From: Streptomyces sp. NBC_00433
Lineage (GTDB): Bacteria; Actinomycetota; Actinomycetes; Streptomycetales; Streptomycetaceae
Direction: 5' to 3'
Assembly (NCBI GenBank): GCA_036015235.1
Contig: CP107926.1
Coordinates: 2,542,001-2,606,000, forward strand
DNA length: 64,000 nt
Within the stretch, counting starts at the first letter, position 1. Each line of letters starts with the position of its first letter. The notes below the pieces were generated by a model. That model did not search any database, was not told the DNA's origin, and worked only from the letters and a program-made list of their open reading frames with translations. Made by a program: the position numbers and the translations under genes. Below, one piece after another: positions 17,203 to 25,675 of this stretch.

Positions 17203-18768
17203 ATGGCGAACTACGCCGAAAGCCGGCACGACCTGGAGAACTACCTCAGCGCGCGGGTTCCGGTCATCGGGCTGCGCACCATCGAGCAGCAGCGGGCGTT
17301 GCGCCTCGTCAAGGAGGTCGTGGCGCAACCGCGGCGCAGCGCCCAACCGTTCTGGATATACACCCGGGCCACCGGCCTACGGGACCTGCGGACGAATGCC
17401 AGCGTGCAGGACGACCGCTCACTCACCGGTGCGATGGACTTCGCGGCCGCGCAGTTCACCGCCCGTCCGCAGGCCACGATGGTCCTCGTGGACCCCGACG
17501 GTCTGGAGTCCGACACACCCTTCACCCGCCACGTGGCCGAACTCGCCCGGCTGGCCGACTCCAACGCGGGCAGCATCGTGCTCGTCACCGACAACCCGAT
17601 CTGGAGCGGGCTCCAGCGGCTCGGCATGAGCCTGCGGCTCGACCTGCCGGACTCCGCCGAGATGTACGGGATCGTGAACGACTTCCTCACCGACCACAAG
17701 GGCGTTGTGCCGATCTCCTGGACCCAGGACGACGCTCGCCGAGCCTCGGAGTTCCTGCAGGGTGTAACCGAGGGCGAGGCTGTCAACCTGATGGCCACCG
17801 TCGTCGCCAAGGGGTCGGTCGAGCAGGACGACGTGCTGGCGCTGGCCCGCTCCAAGGACCGGATCTTCAACGACCTGGCCGGACTTGAGCGGATGCCCCT
17901 GAAGTCCGCCGACTACACGGTCGGCGGCCTGTCCAACCTGCGCGATTGGCTCGACCGCAAGCACCGGCTGATGCACGCGGACCTGCGCGGGACGGCTCTG
18001 CGCCCCCCGCGCGGCGTGTTGCTGGTGGGGGTGCCGGGCTGCGGGAAGTCCCTGTCCGCGAAGGCCGTCGCCCAGTCCTGGCAACTCCCGTTGTACCGGC
18101 TGGACATCGCCAGCATCCACGGCAAGTACCTGGGCGAGTCCGAGGGCCGGATGCGCGAGGCGCTGGACACCGCCGACCGAGTCGCGCCCTGCATCCTGTG
18201 GATCGACGAGATCGAGAAGGGCCTGGCCGGCGGCAACGACTCATCGGGAGTGCCGCAGCGGGTACTGGGCCAGTTCCTCTTCTGGCTGCAGGAGTCCAAT
18301 TCCCGCGCGTTCGTCGTCGCCACCGCCAACGATGTCCGGAGCCTTCCCCCGGAGCTGCTCCGCAAGGGCCGCTTCGACGAGCTGTTCTTCGTCGACCTCC
18401 CCGACGAGGACGACCGCAAGGAGATCATCGAGCTGTACTACCGCCGTTACGTCAAGGCCGAACCCGATCCCGACCAGGTGCAGCGCCTGGTGGACATCTC
18501 CGAGGGCTTCGCAGGCGCCGATATCGAGTCCGCCCTCCACGACGTCGGTGCTGAAGTCCTCCTGGGAGGCGGCGCCGAGCGGCTCGAACCGTCCTTCGTG
18601 CTGGAGACCTTCGCCAACACCACCCCGCTCAGCCGCACCAACCCCGAGCAGATCGAGGACATCCGCACCTGGGGCCGCGACCGCGCCGTTCCCGCCGGCC
18701 GCCAGTCCTCCTCGACTCCCGGCACCCCGGGCTCCGCGACCCGCCGCGTCGTCTTCCTCGGCGACTGA
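17203..18768 (+). CDS. Ycf46-like AAA+ ATPase
   Basis: A 521-residue ATPase. The N-terminal 250 residues begin RHDLENYLSARVPVIGLRTI and match the inactive N-terminal region of the Ycf46/FtsH-like stand-alone AAA family. The C-terminal AAA+ module has Walker A (GVPGCGKS, about residue 276), Walker B (ILWIDEIEK, about 331), a sensor-1 Asn (VATAND) and the arginine-finger region (LLRKGRFDELFF). No protease domain follows, so it is a remodeller and not an FtsH protease. ATG 17203 has GAGG about eight bases upstream. Ycf46 in cyanobacteria and plastids is poorly understood, with a reported role in inorganic carbon uptake control. Here the link to proteases and a membrane coiled-coil protein points to a conflict or signalling role by inference. 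Confidence 0.85.
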   Translation: MANYAESRHDLENYLSARVPVIGLRTIEQQRALRLVKEVVAQPRRSAQPFWIYTRATGLRDLRTNASVQDDRSLTGAMDFAAAQFTARPQATMVLVDPDGLESDTPFTRHVAELARLADSNAGSIVLVTDNPIWSGLQRLGMSLRLDLPDSAEMYGIVNDFLTDHKGVVPISWTQDDARRASEFLQGVTEGEAVNLMATVVAKGSVEQDDVLALARSKDRIFNDLAGLERMPLKSADYTVGGLSNLRDWLDRKHRLMHADLRGTALRPPRGVLLVGVPGCGKSLSAKAVAQSWQLPLYRLDIASIHGKYLGESEGRMREALDTADRVAPCILWIDEIEKGLAGGNDSSGVPQRVLGQFLFWLQESNSRAFVVATANDVRSLPPELLRKGRFDELFFVDLPDEDDRKEIIELYYRRYVKAEPDPDQVQRLVDISEGFAGADIESALHDVGAEVLLGGGAERLEPSFVLETFANTTPLSRTNPEQIEDIRTWGRDRAVPAGRQSSSTPGTPGSATRRVVFLGD

Positions 18769-20012
18769 CCTCCCGCCGGCCGCGGTCGCTCAACCCCTCC
18801 CCGCCCCGACATCACGCCGACTAGTGCGCTGAGCAGGCATTCCACTTTCGAGCGGTCGAGCGTCGTGGCGGAGTTGGTGATGAACCATCACCCACTCTTC
18901 TGACCTGCGGCGCAGCCGCCGATCCCGCGCTGACCAGGCGTTTTCCCGATGGCCGATGTTGGCGTCCGACGGCCGATTTCGACTGCGCTGCGGACTGTTT
19001 GCGGACCGCATCCCGCCAGTACGTGGCGAAGACCGATCTCGAATCATTCTTCGTCAGGGCCCAAGGGGAAGTCGGGAAATTTCTCTTCGGAGCGGAGGGG
19101 GCTTCGGCTGCCGCCGGCTCGGTGAGTTCGACCTCGTGGCCGCGTACTTGTGCGATGAGCCGGATAACGACGGTTCCGGCTTGCGTCCTCAACCCGGTCC
19201 GCCGCCGGATCCAGGATTATCGCTCTCGTTTGATGCGCCGCAGCCGTTCGGCAGTCATGACATCGGGGAAGTCTCTGCGATCTATTTCGTTGCGCTCTGC
19301 GCGGCAGAGATTTCCGGCAAGAAATCCCTTACGTCGGCGCGCGCACATGAATGCTCGAGGACGGGCGGCCGCCTCCGGGGCGCGCGGGCCACCTCAAGGT
19401 GAGGCCCAGGGCACGCAGCGTGGCCGAGCAGTGCCACAATTTTCACACTCGCCACATCCGCCCCACCACTACCGGAATGCGGAAATACCAGCACCCGGCG
19501 CGATTCAGCCATTTCCCTCACGCACACCCCAGCGTGTCGGTCGGAAGGCCCAGCGAGAGGTGCGCCCCGGTGACGTGCACATGGTGCACGGCGGCAGGGT
19601 TTTCCGCTCGGCCGTACCGCTTTCCGCTGTCGGCTGATCGGCGTCTGCGTCTGCGGCGGGCGGCAGCGGGCCGGTTCCGGTCGCCTTGACGAGTGGTGGA
19701 CTGAACCCCATGCTGGTGATTCGGTCGGCTGGCGGGCTTTCCCATCATGATGTCCGGGAAACGGCCCCGAGTACGCCGCACGGAATGCACGCAGGAATCA
19801 GCGGAACGCATGCACCCGATGTCCACATGAGATATCGATGTGAACTCGGCGTACAGTCGATAGGCGTGATCGCTTTACCGCCTCGTGAAAGAGCACCGTG
19901 CCCGTAGGCGCGGCCCTGACGCAAGGAACCGTGATCAGATGAGACCGCAGGCTCCCGGCCACGATTGCGGCCGGCTTCGCAACCGCCGTCACATTGCTTC
20001 GCAGGGGCCGAT
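18769..20012. other. Non-coding stretch with a decayed element end
   Basis: Between the AAA+ gene and the XRE regulator I find no convincing gene in 1.24 kb. It starts with the degenerate parE-tail repeat (18846-19010). Beyond that, open frames of 80-210 codons exist on both strands but have no recognisable domain, Shine-Dalgarno sequence or consistent third-position GC pattern. It looks like decayed junction DNA of the accessory island. Confidence 0.5.
18846..19010 (-). repeat. parE-tail repeat, copy A (degenerate attachment-like site)
   Basis: This segment matches copy B (25489-25652) over about 165 bp at roughly 85% by eye. Its first 45 bases also resemble the last codons of parE at 31870-31915 in the same orientation. 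The core GAGTTGGTGATGAAC is shared with only one base differing from copy B. The frame encoding the ParE C-terminus is broken here, so this is the oldest or most diverged copy. The shared 120 bp beyond the parE-like part is absent from parE itself and probably comes from the end of an integrated element. Confidence 0.6.
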
Positions 20013-20588
20013 GTGACGGGCATGCCGGAGGGCGGAGGACCGGGTCGCCCGCTCCAGGTGCGCCGGACCCCCGTGCTCCCGCCCGGGACGGCACCCGCTG
20101 CCCCACCTCACGTCCCGTCCGCGGTCGCGCACCCGGCGGGCGGCGCCGCCCTCTCGGCGCAGCGGCGCCTCGGCCTCACGCTCTACCGCCTCCGGCTGGA
20201 ACGCGAACTATCGCTACGCGCGCTGGCCCGACTGCTCGGCTACAGCGCCCACAGCGTCTTCGTGGACGTTGAGCGGGGGCAGCGGCTGCCCTCCGAAGCG
20301 CTGGTGGGCGCCTACGAGCGTGCCTTCGGCCTGCCGCCCGGCTCGCTGCTGAATCTGCGCCGGCAGGCGCTGGCCGAGCGGGCGGAGCGCCTGACCGACG
20401 CGCTGTCCCGCACGTTGGAGCCGGCGCCCGCTGTACCGCTCGCCGTACCGTCTGCCGCGCCCGCCTCCCGCTGGCGCAGCAGGGCCATCCGCGTCGCGTC
20501 GGCCCTTGTCCGGCTGCCGACCGCCGCCCGAGGCCCCGGCCGCCTCCCGAGCGCCCCGGACGGGAGCGATTCCCGCCCCCGGCTGTGA
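20013..20588 (+). CDS. XRE-family helix-turn-helix regulator
   Basis: A 191-residue protein with a DNA-binding domain at about residues 50-110: LGLTLYRLRLERELSLRALA, then LLGYSAHSVFVDVERGQRLP, the usual five-helix XRE layout with a Glu-Arg turn after the recognition helix. The N-terminus is Pro/Ala-rich and the C-terminus is an unstructured basic tail without membrane segments. GTG 20013 has AGGGG five bases upstream; ATG 20022 is an alternative. It lies at the 3' end of, and convergent to, the TPR/M50/peptide cassette on the minus strand, and is a candidate regulator of it by position only. Confidence 0.7.
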   Translation: MTGMPEGGGPGRPLQVRRTPVLPPGTAPAAPPHVPSAVAHPAGGAALSAQRRLGLTLYRLRLERELSLRALARLLGYSAHSVFVDVERGQRLPSEALVGAYERAFGLPPGSLLNLRRQALAERAERLTDALSRTLEPAPAVPLAVPSAAPASRWRSRAIRVASALVRLPTAARGPGRLPSAPDGSDSRPRL

Positions 20589-20751
20589 CCCGCCCGACCG
20601 GACGCGGCCGACGCCCTTGCCGGCAGCGGGTGGGCTCAACGGGCGACGGCCGAGCGGTTCGCCGAGACCGGCGCCCGTGTGCGCGGGAGGCGGATCCGGG
20701 GGCTGCCGGCGGCACCCGCGTGAGGAGCGGTGTCGGGGCCGGCGCTCCCCC

Positions 20752-22914
20752 TCACGCGGCGGCGAGCCGCTGCCTGCACTCCTCCAGCGCCTCCTGCACC
20801 TCCGGGTCGTCGGGGGTGTCGGCCGCCGCCGCCTCGAGGTCGGCCAGCGCCTCGTCCCAGCGGCCGACGCTGCGCAGCACGAACGCGCGGTTGTAGCGGA
20901 TGGCGGGGTCGTGGGGCGCCGCCTCGACCGCGCGGCCGAAGTCGTCGAGGGCGGCGTCGGATTCCCCGGCGTCGAAGGCGAGGCCGGCCCGGCCGCACAG
21001 CGCGACGACCAGGTCGGGGGCGGCGGAGAGCGCCCGGTCGAAGGCCGTCCGGGCGCTCTCCGCCTCCGCGCGGTCGGCGTGCAGCCGGCCCAGCGCGGCG
21101 AGGAGCAGCGGGCTGTCCGGAGCCAACTCCAGCCCCGCGCGGATGTCGTGCTCGGCTGCTTCGGTCTCACCGCGGTCCAGGAGCAGGCCCGCACGGTTGA
21201 CGTAGGCGTCCACGAACCCGGGATCGAGTTCGAGCACGTAGCCGAAATCGGCGAGCGCACCCTCCTCGTCGCCCTGCCCGTTCCGCAGGTCGCCACGGTT
21301 GTAGTACAGCTCGGGGAAGGGCGGACCGAGCCGGGTCACGGTGTCGTAGGCGGCGGCGGCCTCCTCGTGACGGCCCATTCGCTGGAGGAGGTTGCCCAGG
21401 TCGAGGTGGTACTCGGGGTAGTACGGGTCCGCGTCGATCACCACGCGGAATTCGGCGAGCGCCTCCTCGTACCGCCCCAGCCCCGTCAGCACGGTGGCGC
21501 GGTTGTGGCGCAGCACCGAGCGATGCAGATCGTGCTCGCCCTCGCCGAGTTCGCGGTCGAGCGCGGCCATGCCCTGGGTGACGAGTTCCAGCGCCTCCAA
21601 CGGGCGCCCCCGGTGGGCCTCGATCAACGCAAGCCCGTTGTGGTGGAAGACGGTGCTGAAGGCCCGGCTGCGAGCGTCGGGCAGGAGGCCGGAGATGGCG
21701 ATGGCCGTGTTGATCCATGCCGTCGCCCGCTCGTGGTCCCGGCGGCCGGGCGCGCGGTGGCGGGTGTACAGCATGGCGGTGGCGTACGCGACCTGCATGT
21801 GGACGCGCGGGTCACGCAGGTGGACGCGGGCCTCGTCGCAGATCGCCTCGGCCTCGTCCGCCCGGCCGAGTGCGGACAGCGTGGTGGGGAGCAGCGTGGA
21901 GAACGTCCAGCGTCGGCGCGCGGTGGTCTCCCAGTCGGTCAGCGCCCTACCCCGTCGGCAGAAGTCCAGCACTGCGTCGTAGAAGCCGTGCAGCACGCAG
22001 GTGGTCATCGCCTGCTCCATCGCCGCCAGGCCCGCACCGAGCGGATCCGAGCCGTGCTCGCGGTGGAACGGCAGGGCGCCGAGCGCCGTAACGGGGTCTT
22101 CGGCCGCCTCCAGTTGGTCGGCGCGTGTGTCGTGCAGGCGCTGCCGCTCGTCCGGTGCCAGGTCACGGTACGCCGCGAGCATCGCCGGGTCGTCGTCCCG
22201 GCAGTCGCCGGCCACGTACCGCGCCGCGAGCGCGCGCGGCTCCCCGGGCGATCCGGCCGGCGCCTGGGCGGGGGCGCAGTCCACTCGGCGGCAGTACCGC
22301 AGGAGAGCGGTGGGCAGCCGCTCGCCCAGGGGGGTTCCGGGTTCGGCGGGCGCCTCCGCGGCCGGGTCGAGCAGCCCGGTGGTGCCCCCGGCCACCACAG
22401 TCAGCACCGCCGGGTCCATCCGGCGCAGCAGGACCGCGATGAACTCCGCGTCGGTGGGGTCGGCGTGGTCGAGGCCGTCGACGACCACGGCGCAGGGACC
22501 CTGCCCCGGGGCGGACAGCAGGTCGTGCAGGAACTCCTTGAGACCGTGCGCGATGCGCAGCGTCCGCTGCCGGGCGTAGAACCGGGTCCGCTCGCTCGGC
22601 ACCGCCAACGAGGTCAGCGTCTCCTGGGTGGCGGGAACGATGCCGCGCAGGTCGTCGGCGGCGGTGAGGATCTCCACCTGGTGCGTGGCGACCAGATCCG
22701 GGCGCTCGATCAGCGCCGCCGGCACCAGGGCGCGCATCAGCGCGCCGGCCACCGTGTACGGGCCACCCGACCGCCGGTTCGCGTCGATCACCCGCACCGC
22801 GGGATGCGCGGGGCCGGGCAGCAGCAGCGTCCCGAGGCACTCGCGCCGGTCTCGCCGCAGCGCTCCGGCCAGGAAGAGGTGAGCGGGGGCCGGCTGGTGC
22901 GTCGGGTCAGACAT
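20752..22914 (-). CDS. TPR protein with degenerate NTPase-like N-terminal domain
   Basis: A 720-residue protein starting at ATG 22914 (GGGAG seven bases upstream). Residues 15-330 resemble a STAND/AAA-type NTPase: VRVIDANRRSGGPYTVAGAL at the P-loop position, a Walker-B-like CAVVVDGLDHADPTD, and AVLTVVAGGT. The P-loop lacks the GKS/T lysine, so ATP hydrolysis is doubtful. Residues about 420-715 contain a run of tetratricopeptide repeats (for example LDLGNLLQRMGRHEEAAAAY and AALGRLHADRAEAESARTAF). It is the last gene of a three-gene minus-strand cassette, 17 bases after the M50 gene. A scaffold or substrate-recruiting role for the short peptide is plausible but not shown. Confidence 0.75.
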   Translation of the reverse strand: MSDPTHQPAPAHLFLAGALRRDRRECLGTLLLPGPAHPAVRVIDANRRSGGPYTVAGALMRALVPAALIERPDLVATHQVEILTAADDLRGIVPATQETLTSLAVPSERTRFYARQRTLRIAHGLKEFLHDLLSAPGQGPCAVVVDGLDHADPTDAEFIAVLLRRMDPAVLTVVAGGTTGLLDPAAEAPAEPGTPLGERLPTALLRYCRRVDCAPAQAPAGSPGEPRALAARYVAGDCRDDDPAMLAAYRDLAPDERQRLHDTRADQLEAAEDPVTALGALPFHREHGSDPLGAGLAAMEQAMTTCVLHGFYDAVLDFCRRGRALTDWETTARRRWTFSTLLPTTLSALGRADEAEAICDEARVHLRDPRVHMQVAYATAMLYTRHRAPGRRDHERATAWINTAIAISGLLPDARSRAFSTVFHHNGLALIEAHRGRPLEALELVTQGMAALDRELGEGEHDLHRSVLRHNRATVLTGLGRYEEALAEFRVVIDADPYYPEYHLDLGNLLQRMGRHEEAAAAYDTVTRLGPPFPELYYNRGDLRNGQGDEEGALADFGYVLELDPGFVDAYVNRAGLLLDRGETEAAEHDIRAGLELAPDSPLLLAALGRLHADRAEAESARTAFDRALSAAPDLVVALCGRAGLAFDAGESDAALDDFGRAVEAAPHDPAIRYNRAFVLRSVGRWDEALADLEAAAADTPDDPEVQEALEECRQRLAAA

Positions 22915-22931
22915 GGGTTCTCCCGTTGCGG

Positions 22932-24197
22932 TCAGGCGGAAGCGGGCGCGGCAGCCTCGGTGGTGGAGGCGCTTGCCCGCCGCTCGCGGACGTACATCGT
23001 GACGGCGACGGCCGTCTCGCCCAAGCTCAGTACAAGGAACAGCAGGCTGTCGGCGAGACCGACGCCGCCCTGGTGGCCGTTGCCGGCCAGCCGGGTGACC
23101 GCGGTGCCGAAGACGTGGACAAGGATGGGCAGCAGCGTGAGGAGCAGCGTGGCCAGGCAGAACGCGTAGCCGACGACCATCAGCCAGGAGTACCAGCGGG
23201 CCACGAGGTGGTCCCGGGGATGCCACTGCTCCGGGTCGTAGGGGGCCGGCCGCCGCAGTAGCGCACACCACCGGTTGGCCAGTAGCTGGCGCGCGGTCGT
23301 CTGGAGGTCGACGCAGCCCAGCACGGTGACGACCAGGTAGTAAATGTCCGTCTGGAGGAAGAAATACCCCTGCCAGACCAGACGCAACAGCGTGGCATAG
23401 GCCAGTGCGAGAAGTACGGCACCGGCCGGCGGGAAGCCGCCGCCCGCACGGTGGGTGCCGGCGGCGAGCAGGGTGAGCACCGCGAAGCAGCCGACGTCGG
23501 TGAGCATGCCCGCGAGCATCGGCAGGTAGCGGCTGCGTCGCGGCACCCCCGCGAGCCCGTCGAGGTTGGTCTCGAACACCACGTAGTACAACCGTCTTCC
23601 GATGGACAGCCGCGAGGGCACGCCGAGCCGCCGTCCGGCCAGGGCGTGCGCGGACTCGTGCAGCAGGATCAGCGGGAGCTGGCCGACGAACAGCGTCAGC
23701 GTGAGCACCGACATGTAATGGGTGAAGAAGACGTTGTGGTAGCGCGGTGCCGCGTCGGGGACGCGCACGACCACCAGGACGCACGCCGCCAGCAGCGCCG
23801 TATAGAGCACCGCACCGACGGGCGAGAAGACCGCGCGGCCCAGCTGCCGCCATCGCAGGGGGCGCGCGGGCAACGGCTCGGGGATGCCGTCCGCACGCAG
23901 GAAGCCGAGTTCCGTCAGCTCGGCGGCGAAGTCGTCGATGTCGACGGGGTCCCCGTACTCCTGCTCGTACCAGCGGGCCGCCTGCCGCGGCGGCGTGCCT
24001 TCGACCAGCCGCCGGAGCAGCGCGGCGCCGTCGGCGGGCAGTACGACGAAGGTGCCCTCGTCCATCCGGCCGACCGTCACTTCGTCCCCTTCGGGCTGGA
24101 AGGTCAGCGGGTGGAAGGCAAGCGGTTCGTCGTGGGCCTGTACCGCCGTCTTCCCGGCGGGGGCGGCCTCGGCGGAGGCGGGCGATTGTTCGGGCAT
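22932..24197 (-). CDS. PqqD-like domain fused to M50 membrane metalloprotease
   Basis: A 421-residue protein; ATG 24197 follows GGGGGAG. Residues 40-110 resemble the PqqD/RRE peptide-binding fold (TFVVLPADGAALLRRLVEGT and DDFAAELTELGFL). From residue 125 there are about eight membrane helices, with the M50 zinc motif LLHESAHALAGRRLG (HExxH) in an intramembrane position. M50 site-2-like proteases with an RRE/PqqD domain occur in ribosomal peptide clusters, where they bind the leader and cut or export the product. It lies between the 29-residue peptide gene and the TPR gene on one strand. No modification enzyme (radical SAM, YcaO, LanM, B-protein) is present nearby, which is unusual. Confidence 0.75.
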   Translation of the reverse strand: MPEQSPASAEAAPAGKTAVQAHDEPLAFHPLTFQPEGDEVTVGRMDEGTFVVLPADGAALLRRLVEGTPPRQAARWYEQEYGDPVDIDDFAAELTELGFLRADGIPEPLPARPLRWRQLGRAVFSPVGAVLYTALLAACVLVVVRVPDAAPRYHNVFFTHYMSVLTLTLFVGQLPLILLHESAHALAGRRLGVPSRLSIGRRLYYVVFETNLDGLAGVPRRSRYLPMLAGMLTDVGCFAVLTLLAAGTHRAGGGFPPAGAVLLALAYATLLRLVWQGYFFLQTDIYYLVVTVLGCVDLQTTARQLLANRWCALLRRPAPYDPEQWHPRDHLVARWYSWLMVVGYAFCLATLLLTLLPILVHVFGTAVTRLAGNGHQGGVGLADSLLFLVLSLGETAVAVTMYVRERRASASTTEAAAPASA

Positions 24198-24256
24198 GGC
24201 TCCCCCGGGGGCTGGTGTTCGGAACGGAGCACGGCGGGACGCGGTGCGGGGGCGGG

Positions 24257-24297
24257 CCTCGGCGATGGGCGCGGTGCCGGCTGGCCCATCGCCGAGG
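24257..24297 (-). terminator. Attenuator-like hairpin after the peptide gene
   Basis: A perfect 14-bp stem (CCTCGGCGATGGGC, 24257-24270, pairing with 24284-24297) with a 13-base loop. It lies between the peptide stop (24307) and the M50 start (24197). Such partial terminators are common after RiPP precursor genes and keep precursor mRNA in excess over the processing genes. Confidence 0.5.
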
Positions 24298-24306
24298 TTG
24301 TCACGG

Positions 24307-24396
24307 TCAGGCCAGGTCGCAGGGGGGACCGCCGTAGAGCGAAGCGGAGGTCGTCAGGCGCACCGAGCCCGCCTTGCGGATCTTGATCTTCTTCAT
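24307..24396 (-). CDS. Candidate ribosomal (RiPP-like) precursor peptide, 29 residues
   Basis: A 29-residue peptide with a near-perfect ribosome site, AAGGAGG, eight bases before ATG 24396. The N-terminal part is very basic (MKKIKIRKAGSVRLT, a leader-like segment). The C-terminal part is small and modifiable (Thr, Ser, Ala, then LYGGPPCDLA with one Cys). It is first in line with a PqqD-M50 membrane protease and a TPR protein, and a stem-loop follows it, as in precursor genes. It is too short for most gene callers. It could be a bacteriocin-like or signalling peptide. Without a modification enzyme nearby, proteolysis alone or trans-acting enzymes would have to mature it. I am confident about the open frame and start, moderate about function. 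Confidence 0.65.
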   Translation of the reverse strand: MKKIKIRKAGSVRLTTSASLYGGPPCDLA

Positions 24397-25488
24397 TCCG
24401 TCCACCTCCTTCCGGGATGTGTCGCTTTCATTGGTAGCCCGCGGGCAAGACCCCTGTCGCCGGTTGCGACCACCCCTGGCACAAGCCCAGAACGCCGGCA
24501 GAACACGCGGCCGGCGGCGCATCCGTCCGGCCCGGCCTCGGCAAGGGCCGCACGGCGGATCAAGCCCCAGGACACGGCGCGGCAATCGGCAGCCTGGTCT
24601 CCGACCGGTCAGCCCGACACACGACCGTCGGCAAGCCGAGCCCCGAGTTGGTCCCCGCCCGCCCGACACCCTGCTGATCAGCCCCGAGCCGAATCGCCGG
24701 ACAGCCACGACCCGACCTCACCGGCTCACCGGCTCACCGGCTTGTTGGCTGTCGTCAGCCGCGTACGCCCGAGCAGGAGCCCTCGACGGTCCTCCGACAC
24801 GTGGCCGGTCGCCGCCACAGCCCGAGGATCAATTCGAGTACGGCGGCCGGCTGGGAGAGGCCCGTGTGCTGGACCCGTCCCGGCTCAGCTCGACCGCCTC
24901 TCGGACGAAGGCCGACGTCCGCCGCACCGTCCGGGTGTCACCGGGCACGCGCCGGCAGATGACGTGGTATCCCGCCCCGGCCTCGCTCATCCAGCAGCCC
25001 TCCGCAGCGTCGGCAAGCGCGTTCAGCCGGCGCTCCGGTACCTGGATCCGGTGCCTGGAGCAGCCCCTCAACCTCACTCATGTTTCGCAAAGCCTGTCGG
25101 ATCGTCCGCCGTGAGCCTCAGCAACGGCTCCGCCATGACACGCCCTTCCACATCCGGTCTCGGCCAACCCGCACGCCAAGGCCGTCGCCCGGCTGCACGC
25201 CCCTTGGCCGGCCTTGCAGGAGCCACGGGCAACGGTTCCGGCCAAGATCGGTGCATCGATGTGGCACCGCGACCACCTTTGACCATCCCTGCTGCAACTG
25301 CGCGCCCCCGACGGCACGTCGAGGCGTGCGCCACGAGCGCGGACACCTGCGACGAGGGCGAAGCAGAGGCCCGCGGTGGCCTGAACACGCCGAGAACTGA
25401 CGCGACGTCAGCTCCCTTGCCGACTGTGTGCGGGACTGCAAAAGGTCCCTGAGCCCGCTCGGCTGCAAAGCCGCAGGTCAGACGTCGA
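24397..25488. other. Region without recognised genes upstream of the peptide cassette
   Basis: About 1.1 kb with no gene I can support. It must hold the promoter of the peptide operon just before 24396, but no clear -10/-35 pair stands out. A short tandem of the 8-mer CACCGGCT/CACCGGCT lies near 24718-24741. Long open frames on both strands look like GC-driven noise. Confidence 0.45.
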
Positions 25489-25652
25489 TCTTCGAGCGGT
25501 CCAGGGTCGTCGCCGAATTGGTGATGAACCATTCGGCCACCTTTCTGACCTGCGGCGAAGCCGCCGATCTGCGCTGACCAGGCGTTTCCCCGATGGCCGG
25601 CGTTGGCCCCCGACGGCCTTTTTCGACTGTGCTGCGGACCGTTTGCGGACCG
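25489..25652 (-). repeat. parE-tail repeat, copy B (attachment-like site)
   Basis: On the minus strand this segment still encodes WFITNSATTLDRSKIDV and a stop, nearly identical to the ParE C-terminus (FITNSASTLDRARIDV at 31869). The homologous stretch begins at about 25482. The preceding 120 bp match copy A (18846-19010) but not parE. This pattern, a gene tail restored next to foreign DNA, is what tyrosine-recombinase integration at a gene 3' end leaves behind. Confidence 0.65.
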
Positions 25653-25675
25653 GTCCGCACAGCTCGTAGCTCACG

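Noticed and set aside
19965-20012. ATG 19965 as start of the XRE regulator
   Set aside because: No ribosome site, while GTG 20013 has AGGGG at five bases.
20752-22914. Classification of the TPR protein as an active STAND ATPase
   Set aside because: The P-loop lysine is missing (RRSGGPYT), so ATPase activity is not supported.
22915-23853. N-terminal extension of the TPR protein through the M50 gene
   Set aside because: It is antisense-free but out of frame with the M50 gene; ATG 22914 with GGGAG is the evident start.
24718-24741. Tandem CACCGGCT repeats as a possible CRISPR or iteron
   Set aside because: Only about three 8-base units without spacers or neighbouring genes; chance in GC-rich DNA.
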